A stretch of DNA of 64,000 nucleotides from Prostheceraeus crozeri (taxonomy: Eukaryota; Platyhelminthes; Polycladida; Euryleptidae). Positions 13,111 to 22,918 of this stretch are shown here, one piece after another. Location of the stretch: the NCBI GenBank assembly GCA_907163375.1, contig CAJQUW010004458.1:248001-312000 (forward strand), in the 5' to 3' direction. Both the position numbers and the translations under genes were made by a program. Every line of letters begins with the position of its first letter. Within the stretch, counting starts at the first letter, position 1. The notes under the pieces are model-generated. The model ran no database searches and was not told the DNA's origin. It saw only the letters and a program-made list of their open reading frames with translations.

Positions 13111-14361
13111 ACGATCTTCCCGTTTGCTGCCATCACTTATATTTAACTTTTGTTCAACGACGGAAGACAAGGAAGGCTTCAAAGCGCTAAAGGCGTTTGT
13201 TGTAAATACATTACTTTTTGACAAAAGTAATTTAGTGAAGCTTTGTTTCAGTTTATTTGCGACTTGTGTGCAGGCAGCGGATCGAGAAGTTGACTTCTAG
13301 TTAAAGGAAAGATCATTGCATCGAGTTCTATAGACCAATGCAAAAGCGGTTGTTGTCGATCTGCTGACATTCGTTCCTTTTTAGAATTTGGAATTGTTCT
13401 GAAAACTATTTCATGAAGGAAATGCTTCTCTTTATGGCCACGTGAACGTTTGGAGGGTAGCACGTGGTGATTCTTCATTAGTTGTGAAGGCTATCTACAA
13501 TATCTATGATACTTCTGCACTGTCCTCCCCTACAAAGAATGGATAATGGACGTAAAACGAAAACAATAACTAAGACTGTACAATTTTATGGCAAACTTTT
13601 ATTATTCAGCACATATTCCGCAATTAGACTGAAAACTCGATGAAGTCTTTCGAATGAAAACTCGAATTAAGTTTTCGGGTCACTGAGTGACGAATACGTG
13701 ACCTCGTTCCATTGTTGCCTTACAGACACAAACTCAGCATCTACAGAGATCAAATTTTTCATTCTTTTATTGTTATTATTACAGTACCTATTCACTTAAC
13801 CTCTTAGTCAGGTTACAGTTTCGCTATCGTTGCTATGTAACCCAGCACTACATACCTCATTACTCTCCGTTTCTCTTCCCATTTCTAGATCCATCTCCAT
13901 TCACATGTATAAATTTCTGATTTTATAACCAGCATTTTCTCCATTCGTTCCGGGGGATAGCTTATTAACAGCAGATCATCAACCTTCAATTCTTCAAAAT
14001 TTTGATTTAAATGTTCAACTTTGTATGGGAAAATAGAAGAAAATAATCAAGGGAAGCGGCTTTGTTAAGTACATGCGTAATAACTATGTAGTTAGAAAAG
14101 GTGTCAAGTGATTTCTCACAGTTTCTAATTCAAAACATAAGTGGTTTTTGACAGAACTTTTAACGATTTCAGCTATTGAATTTCCTCACTACAAAGTTGT
14201 AGACCTTATCAAACATACAATTCATGTAAAATGTACAGTTGCCGGTATAACATTACTGTAGTTTGCAGTCACTTAAGTAAGTTAAACTCTAAATAATTGT
14301 TCAATGTTTGCTTTTATATTCATGACAGTCTTGCCATTGAAATCCGTCACACCAATTTCAG

Positions 14362-14444
14362 GACAACAGTAATCTTTACATGGTGCTCGAATTTGTCAAT
14401 GGTGGTGAAATGTTCTCCCATCTCCGCCGAATCGGACGGTTTAG
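14362..14444 (+). CDS. PKA-C: PKA catalytic subunit, exon 5 (residues ~112-139)
   Basis: This 83-bp exon lies between an atttcag acceptor and a gtaagt donor. It starts in phase 0 and ends after two bases (AG) of the Ser139 codon. It encodes [20 protein letters not shown] followed by LRRIGRF, the beta 5 strand, hinge and helix D of the kinase. It contains the hinge Glu equivalent to Glu121 and the Glu127 of GGEMF that contacts the substrate P-3 arginine. The family normally has VMEYVPGG; here it is VLEFVNGG, a conservative change that places Leu at the gatekeeper-adjacent hinge position 120. The unfinished AG codon must be completed by a C from either exon 6a or exon 6b. Confidence 0.97.
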
Positions 14445-15549
14445 GTAAGTTCAGGTTGAATTCATCCCAATTTTTGTATCAAAATTCTTGAATCTTTATT
14501 TTGTAATTATTTAGTAGCAAAAGTTCATCACTTACGTCAAACGCTAATTTACCTAGGTATCTATGATTACATAAGTCATCAGGTGAAAATCCCTGACTAA
14601 TGATGTTTTTTCAAAATCAGTTTAGTGAAATGTAATCGCTGAATTAAGTCCGCAAGAATTGAAGACGTTTTGAAAGAAGCATATGCGCCTGTTCCTATTC
14701 GCTTCATGGAAACAAGACGGCAAGAGCGAGGAGACAGTTTGGCCAAAAACCCAGTTTGGAGATATTTTCAAAATAGAGTGGATAACAAGCAAGTGAATGA
14801 CATCCTGTTTGCAGTGCATCATTGATGACTTCAAATCATTAGTCACCGTGCATACTTGTCGGCAACGCAAGATGTAAAACATCGATCATATTGTTTGAAT
14901 GTTCTTCTGTATTTTGCAAAATCGTTACAGATTTTTCGTTAAACAAAATTGCTTTCTTAGATAGTCAGCTGTATATTTGGAAAGAAGGCACTTAGAATTT
15001 TTGTTTTCTGGCTTGTTTGTATAGCAGGCTGATTATGAAAGCAATTGCGTAATATCCAAGCACGCGTCTCCCTTCACAGATATTCCCTGCGACAGCTCAT
15101 TAGTCAGATCGTGTGCCTGTCATTCTTGATAACTATTATGATATTCATGAAATAGCGCTCTGTGTAGGAATATAACTATGACAACAGAGCATTGTAATCG
15201 CAATTGTTGCTTTGAATCAATCAAAGTATGTGCTTAAGATAGAGTTTTTTTATATTGAAATGCTACACATGCATGACACAATAATAGAGTATTATGAAAT
15301 TCTGGTAATTGGATTTGCACACCATATCTTGAATAATAAAAGCAGATAAAAAGTAAGAATCTAGAAGTGTAATGTTTGTGAATGTCATTCACGAACTAGC
15401 TGTCAATGTATCCTATTAAGTAACTTTTAGTATCTTTGATTTTAAAAATTGATGTTTTTGAAGCGTTTGGTGACATGTTTACCAACGTTTATAGTAAACT
15501 GCTGCACGGTAAATGTATTTTGATATATATAGTAAGAAATTTCACTGAT

Positions 15550-15557
15550 TGCTGATT
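15550..15557 (+). repeat. hAT target-site duplication, left copy
   Basis: TGCTGATT directly precedes the CAGTCTTCCC terminus and is repeated exactly after the other terminus at 17830-17837. An 8-bp duplication is diagnostic of the hAT superfamily. Its perfect state suggests a fairly recent insertion. Confidence 0.95.
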
Positions 15558-17829
15558 CAGTCTTCCCAGTCAGGCGCGAATTTTGCCATCAGAGGCGCGA
15601 ATGCGCGAATTCTGTGGGCAAGGCGCGAAAATATTTGAATGAAATGCGCGAATTTTGGGACAAGCAGATTATCAGATTTCAGTAAAAACTCTCAGATTTA
15701 TTAACATGCAAGTTTGCTGTACTTGTCCTAGGAACACAATTTATTGAAAAATGCATGTTTATTACTTTCAAAATTGCTACTCTGCATGAATATGACTGAA
15801 TGTGATTATTGACTTATCACTATTTTCTGATTTCCCATGCTCTGCGCTCGTATAGATATCCTATTTCCTGTTTATCGTTGATGACCTGCTGCCCATTTAA
15901 GCTTTTTCCGCACATGCAGCAATTGATATTTAGCAATGAGCAGCACATAATTTTTATCGGCAGTTTCACGGAAATAAAGGAAGCTGTCTTCCTACGCCCA
16001 GTTGATACTCGGTGGTTGCAAATTGTTTCCGTCGTGGAGCGTGTGCTACATTTATATGAACCGCTGGTTGAGTTCTTCACAAAGCAGACCAGAAGAGGCA
16101 CAAGTTCTATCTTCACATCTATCCAGGAAACACTGAAAGATCCAAAGGTGAAGTTTTTTCTTCTCTTTCTCGCAGAGGTTTTGAAGCCATTGGAAGAATT
16201 CGAATTACTGTTCCAAAGCGAAGGCACCCAAATTCACATTCTTCACAGTCGTATTGTTGCACTGATGAAGCGCTGGCTCCTCTGCTTCATGAGACCACGC
16301 AAGCTCACTGACAAAATTTGGAAGCTTGATTTGGCAGACGCTTCTGTATGGCTTCCACCTTATGAAATGTCAGTCGGAGAGCCTACAAAGAGTTTGTTTG
16401 CAGATCTTTCAGTGAGTGATCAGCAGGCGTGTCTCTCATCAATGAAATCCTTTTTCAAAGCAGGAACACAGAAGCTGAAGGACTATCTGCCGTTTTGCAA
16501 TAGCTTCTTGGTTGCTTGTCAGATGCTTGATCCGAAGCACCAAAAGCATCCCAACTTCGTGAAATGGGTCGGAAATTTGGCGCGTTGTCTACCCAATGTG
16601 TTTGCTGACACAGAGATCGGCAGCTTGGAAGTCGAGGCTCGCCTGCAGCAGACTGAATTTAAAATCACTTCTATTGATGACAGCGACGTACTTGACTTGT
16701 GGAAGAAAGTTTCAGACGACAACAACAGGTCTCTCCTGACTCGACTCATCCGTGCGCTCCTTGTCCTGCCTCACGGCAATGCCGAGGTCGAGCGTGTGTT
16801 TAGTTCACTGAACGACACGGTGACAAAGAAGCGCTCACTACTCAAGCCAGCCACTGTCAAGGCACTGATTGTGTCGCGTTCCTGCATGGAATCAAGGAAG
16901 TGGACTCCAGCCTCACTTCCTGTGACTGCATCCTTGATTAGCATGTGCAATAGTGCCCACGCTTCCTATCGCCAAAGATTAAAAGATGAAGCAGCAGAAG
17001 AAGAAACGAAGCGTGCGAAGGAATTGGAGGCATCTCTTATTGCCGAAGTCCAGATAGAAAAGAAGTGCAGCAAGCGGATTTCGAGTCTCGAGGAGGAGCT
17101 GTTGCAGAAGGAGAAAGAAATCGAAGCGAAGTTGAAAGAGAAGGAGGCAGCTCACCAGTTGTTGCTCAGCGCACACAGAGCAACTGCCAGCCGTGACGAA
17201 GAGATTGAAGCTTTGCGGAAGGTACAGGGGCAGCTACAAAAGAAAAGGGAAAAATGAATCGGTTCGAGTAACTCAAAACGTTCTAAAACGGAAAGCCTGT
17301 GAAATGGCAATGATCGGCTTGTCCAAGATTCCGAAGAAGGACTGATGTATATTTAGATACTTCAATGCTTTATTGGACAGCCGTGTGTTTCATGAATTTA
17401 CGCTTGCTGCTCACTAATAGTTGTTTTCCACTCGTATTTTCCATGGGTGTATGAGGTTCTGTTGTTTCTGATGCTGCATTAGGTACAATCCGCCTAAGAA
17501 GACCCGCAGGGCCATCCACGCGGTCCGTGGAGATTGCTGAAAAATAGGCATCTGAATCGCACAAGTAAAATCAAACCTCTCATTATGATGTCTGAATATC
17601 AGTTTTGAATAGGTATTATTGATTAACTTAGCTGTTGTTTTTTACAATTTGTTTTTTGCTAACATGGTATGTGGCATGTTTCCCAGGAATAGTAGTGCAC
17701 GATGTGATCATGCTGAAGTAGTAGGTGAAGAGTTGACCCCACGATTGCTAGTCTCCTAAGTCATTTCAGTTAGGCGCGAAAATTTTCACCAGGCGCGAAA
17801 AATTGCGCCACTGCCGACTGGGAAGACTG
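15558..17829 (+). mobile_element. hAT DNA transposon, internally deleted (2272 bp)
   Basis: The element starts with CAGTCTTCCCAGTC and ends with its reverse complement GACTGGGAAGACTG, and it is flanked by perfect 8-bp duplications TGCTGATT. Subterminal AGGCGCGAA words occur at 15572, 15593 and 15621 on the left and at 17772 and 17791 on the right, in the same orientation at both ends. These are candidate transposase-binding sites. The internal ORF (15809-17257) contains only the C-terminal part of a hAT transposase, so about half of the coding region was lost, while the ends required in cis are preserved. It is therefore likely non-autonomous. Confidence 0.93.
15809..17257 (+). CDS. C-terminal half of a hAT transposase with coiled-coil tail
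   Basis: The 482-codon ORF is open, but homology-like sequence begins only near residue 50 (FTEIKEAVFLRPVDTRWLQI, matching the TRW motif that precedes the hAT helical insertion). The hAT dimerisation region lies around residues 310-345: LLVLPHGNAEVERVFSSLND then VTKKRSLLKPATV. The last ~95 residues are a strongly charged coiled coil (EEETKRAKELEASL, SLEEELLQKEKEIEAKLKEK). The BED zinc finger and the first catalytic aspartates of a full-length protein (usually 600-800 residues) are absent, and the first ~45 residues look non-homologous. The product would not be catalytic by itself; it could act as a repressor or dimer partner if expressed. The long open frame suggests the deletion and insertion are young. 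Confidence 0.85.
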   Translation: MTYHYFLISHALRSYRYPISCLSLMTCCPFKLFPHMQQLIFSNEQHIIFIGSFTEIKEAVFLRPVDTRWLQIVSVVERVLHLYEPLVEFFTKQTRRGTSSIFTSIQETLKDPKVKFFLLFLAEVLKPLEEFELLFQSEGTQIHILHSRIVALMKRWLLCFMRPRKLTDKIWKLDLADASVWLPPYEMSVGEPTKSLFADLSVSDQQACLSSMKSFFKAGTQKLKDYLPFCNSFLVACQMLDPKHQKHPNFVKWVGNLARCLPNVFADTEIGSLEVEARLQQTEFKITSIDDSDVLDLWKKVSDDNNRSLLTRLIRALLVLPHGNAEVERVFSSLNDTVTKKRSLLKPATVKALIVSRSCMESRKWTPASLPVTASLISMCNSAHASYRQRLKDEAAEEETKRAKELEASLIAEVQIEKKCSKRISSLEEELLQKEKEIEAKLKEKEAAHQLLLSAHRATASRDEEIEALRKVQGQLQKKREK

Positions 17830-17837
17830 TGCTGATT
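17830..17837 (+). repeat. hAT target-site duplication, right copy
   Basis: TGCTGATT follows the GGGAAGACTG terminus and is identical to the left copy. Confidence 0.95.
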
Positions 17838-20519
17838 ATATAACACATGCATATCTCATTGTCTATCCTTTTCTACATGCAGTCTACTTTTTGAGATACT
17901 GTATGTGTGTAATGATGTCTATGTCGTGCGAACAAATCAGTAACTTTGGATTCTGACTACTTCGGTTAATTGTCAATCCAACTGAGAGACATAAGAGTAC
18001 ACAATGGTGACTCCAGTGAAATCAGCGAATGGTAGAAATGATCGAAAATGTTGAATTATCGAATTTTGTTTCACATTGAACTACACTTAAGCATGATTGA
18101 AAAATAGGGGTCAAGAGCTCAAAATTTAAAAATTTGTCATGTATATTAATTTTTCATAATAAACATTTTAATTGCCCTTTCTGTAAAATTCAATCCGTCA
18201 TTTGCCCTGTCATTTGAGGATTAAGCATGTGCAAATATCGTTAACAAGATATCGTACACAGAAATTATTGACTATGTTTCTTGTAATTTTGTAAGGTTGA
18301 CCAAACTTGCAAGTATTTTCTGCACTACTGACAAGTTTTCAGAGAGCATCAAAAATTAATGTAATGAGTCTAGATGCGTGCCATATACCTTGCTTCACCT
18401 TGAACAACTTCCAAATAGACAAGATTACTCATGACCGCAGTCCGATGAATGATGATCGAAGGCGAACAGTTCGAGTCGATGGTCGTAGAAGAAGGGAGAC
18501 ACCTTGTGATTTTAGGTAGTTGCTTATGCATCAAAATATCAGCAGCTGAACACTTTTTGATTTTGCTGTATTTGAACCAGAGTATAATATTTACCACTTT
18601 TGCATTTCTGTTATTCGTCTGTTAGACACAGTTTGGGCCCTAGATATTGGAGTGCCATATGTGCGATGGCAAACGATATGATTTTTGTGATTGATTGTAC
18701 GATTTACTGTTGCATGTTCATATAGGTATAACTGACATTTTTCATAAATTGTTCAATTATAGAAAGTGGAATTTGACATAATGTAGATTGTGTGGTAGAT
18801 TTACTACGGCTTTTAATTCTTTAATAACCTTTCAACTTCCTCTGTTAATGAACGGAACTTAGCATCCATGCTTTACTGCAACTTACTAACGAATTGTGAC
18901 ACATTCGTTCTGTTCAGGATCCTGTGCTTTGATGTACCGGTATTCATAGCATAAATGAACGAGAACATTCTAGTAACTTCATAAAGCAAGTGTCTTTTAA
19001 TTTTTAAGTCATATCAGTCATCGGCTTTGAATCACAGCATATATAGCAACACATTTTCTTAAACATATCTCAGCAAAGATGAAGAAAACAATATTCATCC
19101 AATATACCATGATATCATGTTTTACACGCACATCATGCATTTCGGAAGCTCCATTGATGCTTTTATCACTGTGCATCCAGTTGTTTGATCATTATAAACA
19201 GAAATTCTATGCATCAAAGTTTTGGAAAAAGATTGTTTTTCACCTTTTGAATCTTGATTATCTCAGTATTTGACCTGACTTTTTTCTTAAAAAATAGTAG
19301 AGATTCCTCATCAAATTGCAGAATAAAACTTTACTATTTTTATTACACCAATGATAAAGAGTAATAGATATACATGTAAAAATGGATCACTAAGCTCGAT
19401 GCATATGACTTGTGAACGCGACTTCCGGTGCTAGTGAAGGACTAAACTATGCGTTCGTCTTTTACATCAAAGTGATTTTACGTCTATTGTCACATTGACC
19501 GATAGATGGTCAGGGCAGAAAATTCGATCCTTACTTTCTTAGGTGATGGCGTGACCCAATCAAGAAAATCATGGTTTTTAAATTTATCTTAAACACCTGC
19601 TTATCACGTGACTGTTTGAAAAGCGCAGTTGCATGATAATGAAACTGCGTGATATTTGCATGGACTATCTAAGATTCCTTCCATGCGTTGTGAAAATTGC
19701 GATGTCGCGTTCAGCCATAAATTCTTCAACCGCGACCTTAAAATGAAACCTGGATACACGGGGAACGTTAGTGAAATAATATCTCTTACAGAAGCATGAA
19801 ATCATTAAGATCTAGATAACTTGGTCTACTCTACGGTACCTATGCTCTCCACTTTAGTCTTACATCGATATGTTTGAGAAGTACTAAGAGAAAAGAAGCT
19901 ATGGTACCTAATTTCAAGTCAAATTTCAGCATCTAAATCAGGAGTTATGCAATTTCCCTGATTTTTATTCTGAAGCAGCCAAATCTGTAAGATGGAATAA
20001 TATTAATTTAGGCTGGCAATTGATTTCAGTTATTAGGTACAGCTACCTTCAGTCACAAAAGGAATTTGTAATAGCTGGGTGAGATAAAAAATTCTCATCA
20101 TTAAGTAGGATATATAAACTTCAGATGCAAAAAATAAAACTATATAGGAAGAGTTTAGACAGCTATGGAAGAGTGTGAGGTATATGGCAAGTAGTAGATG
20201 GCTACATAGTACCAAGAGTATTTTGTTAAATTGATCGTCACTTAACAAAATGAATGATCGGAAGAATGAAACCAGTATCTTCTATTTCCCGGTCTCAGCT
20301 AGGAATATTCGCTTCAGGAATTCTGAGAAAACTTCAGAAATGTTTTCTGACCTAGAATCTTAAGTGGTCCAATAGATGCCGATTTACTATGCCTGTTGAT
20401 TTTGTGAAGGTTTGTGTATTTTGGATCAGTGGATTGCAACGATGAAGTACGTCGTAGTCTTTGTCTGAAGGCAAGTGTGGAATTGTTTTATCTACTGGAA
20501 GCTGCTTTACTGACATACC

Positions 20520-20715
20520 GTGGTCTCCATGGCACAGTGATTAAGTGATAGGCCTATCGATCTTTCGGTCCTGAGGTCGAGGCCCGAGAGTGTCATCGGA
20601 AGTCGTCAGGAAGGGCATCCGGAATAAAAGATCACAACGCTCCAGTTAAAAATTCTGACCATGTTAGTACCGTCGAAGATCCCAGTGTGGGGGAGTAGTG
20701 ACGTTAAACCATCAC
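20520..20715 (+). mobile_element. tRNA-derived SINE
   Basis: A box A-like word TGGCACAGTGA (20530-20540) and a box B-like word GGTCGAGGCC (20575-20584) are spaced as in a tRNA head. They are followed by a body with TCAGGAAGGGCATCCGG (20606-20622), a core word I associate with SINEs of molluscs and other spiralians. The body continues with tctgaccatgttagtaccgt and a gacgttaaaccatcacccta tail. Pol III would transcribe it and a LINE would mobilise it. A decayed relative with the same core lies near 33025-33115. Confidence 0.75.
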
Positions 20716-21071
20716 CCTACCGTAGCATAGAATGATCAATCAGTCTTCAGATAGCTGCACTGCTCTTTTAATGTCGGCCACATTACGAGAAACGTCTCAA
20801 CTGACATCAAGCTGATCATCTCCAGACCCTTGCTACAATTTTTTGTGCTTGTCGAAGCACTTTCACTCGAAGTAGGCAACCTACCATTGGTAAATCGAAA
20901 TCCTTCCTTGTGTTCAAACTGAAGACATCAGTGCATGCTAGAATTGGTTAGTACAATGAAGGAAAGTGCATTTGTTAATAATTTGTGTCGAAATAATGTG
21001 TCATGATTTATGATGTTTTGAAATTTCTGAAAGTTCATTAATTTAATGCTTTAATCCCTTTTTATGTACAG

Positions 21072-21198
21072 CGATATCCACACTCGATTTTATGCGGCAC
21101 AAGTAGTATTAGGGTTCGAATATCTGCACAATTTGGACCTTGTCTACCGAGATTTAAAGCCTGAGAACATCCTCATCGATTGCACTGGATATTTGAAA
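21072..21198 (+). CDS. PKA-C: PKA catalytic subunit, alternative exon 6a (residues ~139-181)
   Basis: This 127-bp exon has a tacag acceptor and a gtgagt donor. Its first base completes Ser139 with AG from exon 5, and it ends on a full codon. It encodes (S)[19 protein letters not shown] then [20 protein letters not shown] and YLK: helix E, the catalytic loop YRDLKPEN (Asp166, Lys168, Glu170, Asn171 all present) and beta 7. Compared with exon 6b it has 12 differences of 43, including Asp-Ile instead of Glu-Pro at 140-141, Gly at 153, Asn at 159 and Cys-Thr at 176-177. The reading frame and both splice sites are intact and changes are conservative, so this is a functional alternative exon, not a decayed copy. 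Without skipping of exon 6b the transcript would hit a stop. Confidence 0.95.
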
Positions 21199-22791
21199 GT
21201 GAGTTTTCTAACTTATAGGAAATTGACTGTTTCGAAATCATCAACATTTCTCCTCGAAAAATGAGAATGGAATTGATATTTACATACGTTAAACTGGAAA
21301 TCGAGGCAGAGCAATGTCATAACATGCGAATGGTTTAAGAAAAGTTAACCCTGTCTCAGGTGGCATCTAATTATTGTGATTAACTGTGCGATGCGCGGAG
21401 TTGGATTTTTGCTGTTCAAATATGGCTGACAATTCCATCTGTATTTTAATGGAACTTTTGGTTGCAGCGTCAACGAAACTGTCTTTACCGTGTGCGTGTG
21501 TGCTTGCGAACTTAACTAAATAGCGTTATTCTGCATACTTTATTGCCATTGATTTGTGTGGATTCCACTCATAGTCTTTGAATTACAGCACAAACAACAG
21601 TGCATATGTTTTCTGATACTGATAATCTAATCCCTATAATTTGTTCTTACATGTACGTACAGTACATTTACCATTTAACCAGTACAAGTATAATACGAGT
21701 GATACAGCAGCATTCCTTGATGTGTTTTTATATTATACAGCGTTTGAATAAAATGCGTATTTTGTTAGTGTGTCGAATTTCCAAGAAAATAATTAATCGA
21801 TTTCGAGCATGTCATTACGCGTTAATTACTTTGAATGAGTTGGTTTACTCTATAAGATGCTTTAATTTGTTTGGAAACATTTGGCTTAATATGATTTACA
21901 CTACGAGACACTCGCTCTTCATTGCCTTAATCGCTCTCCTATCTTGTACAAATATATCATGTTCGTTCGTATTCGTATATTAAACTTGGGAATACCGATT
22001 TTTGCTCAAAAGTGGTGTTATCATTCTTTTCTTATCGACTCTACTTTAGATTAATTGTTTCATTATGTAACCACTTCATTGCCTACTAATATTCATCCTT
22101 TTAGAATTAGACAGATGTCCAGCTTAATCTGTCGCAGTAGTTTTATGTCTGCTATTATAACACTTCGACTTCAGCACAATACCCGTTAATGAACTTCTAC
22201 TTTTCAATGTTAATGAAATTCTGACCGCACTCACCTAGCTTTTTAACAAAATGCGTTACGATGAAGTAATGAAATGTCATGTTCTCATAAAAACTACTTT
22301 ATTTCAATGTCAAATTTCACAGAAAGAACTGAGATAACTTTCACATGTCACTACAAACTGTGATGAGAAAATTCAAAGCTAAAACAGAAGCACGACAATG
22401 CAACAGATGCTAGAGGGTTTATATTTCACCATATTTTCCATTAAAGCTACAGATATTTGACTTCCTTATGCTGATGATAATGGTTCGAATCCAACTGTGT
22501 CTCTAAAATCAGCCAGGCAGAATTTTATGAATTTCAAGAGACCAGAGACTTCTGCCCAAATTCCTCGAGTCACTGATCGGTAATAAGGTTGGCATCCGTT
22601 GCAATTCTGCGAATTATTCTACGCAGCCTTTTGCAATCATATTTGACAAGATGTGAGATGACATGATGTTCAAAGCAGTTAGTTTTGACGTGTGAAAGAA
22701 AGTGAAAAATTTTACTTTTAACCTACAAATGCCTGTTAACTCACCCTTTGGCAGGTCTATGACCAGCAGATTTATTTTCGCTTTGTTACAG
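21199..22791 (+). other. spacer between alternative PKA-C exons 6a and 6b (1.6 kb)
   Basis: The spacer runs from donor gtgagt (21199) to acceptor ttacag (22791). At 1593 bp it is too long for simple steric interference between splice sites to enforce exclusivity. I see no repeat, RNA gene or coding feature inside it. It is the obvious place to look for selector or docking RNA structures. Confidence 0.75.
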
Positions 22792-22918
22792 CGAGCCTCA
22801 CTCGCAATTTTATGCGGCTCAAATTGTCCTCGCCTTCGAGTATCTACATTCACTAGACCTGATATACCGGGATCTCAAACCGGAAAATTTACTCATTGAC
22901 TCACAAGGTTACATCAAA
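22792..22918 (+). CDS. PKA-C: PKA catalytic subunit, alternative exon 6b (residues ~139-181)
   Basis: This exon has the same length (127 bp) and phases as exon 6a, with a ttacag acceptor and a gtaaga donor. It encodes (S)[19 protein letters not shown] then [20 protein letters not shown] and YIK. It is closer to the canonical vertebrate sequence ([20 protein letters not shown]) than exon 6a, so it is probably the default isoform. Catalytic-loop Asp166, Lys168, Glu170 and Asn171 are present. The residue equivalent to Arg144 is Gln. If spliced after exon 6a it is read in another frame and meets a TGA at 22897-22899. Known family role: positions the catalytic base and Mg-binding Asn and, through Glu170, the P-2 arginine of substrates. 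Confidence 0.97.

Larger units (their letters stand above)
3634..14361 (+). other. PKA-C intron 4 (10.7 kb)
   Basis: The intron runs from donor gtaata to acceptor atttcag. It hosts an inactive LINE on the opposite strand (about 8741-12340) and a foldback element (12665-13110). The stretches 3634-8740 and 13111-14361 are AT-rich and show no exon, RNA gene or repeat that I can support, apart from short palindromic runs based on AAATGATGTCATTTTA near 5740-5815 and 6440-6500. Confidence 0.8.
14445..21071 (+). other. PKA-C intron 5 (6.6 kb)
   Basis: The intron runs from donor gtaagt to the acceptor tacag before exon 6a. It contains a hAT transposon (15558-17829) and a tRNA-derived SINE (about 20520-20715). 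The remaining parts (14445-15549, 17838-20519 and 20716-21071) are AT-rich, and I see no supported feature in them. Confidence 0.8.

Noticed and set aside
21072-21198. Exon 6a as a processed pseudogene or dead duplicate
   Set aside because: Both splice sites, exact length, phases and all catalytic residues are kept, and changes are mostly conservative. A dead copy would not look like this.
21064-21264. 66-residue ORF over exon 6a starting at an upstream ATG and running past the donor
   Set aside because: The extra residues on both sides are intron. The real coding part is 21072-21198, bounded by AG and gtgagt.
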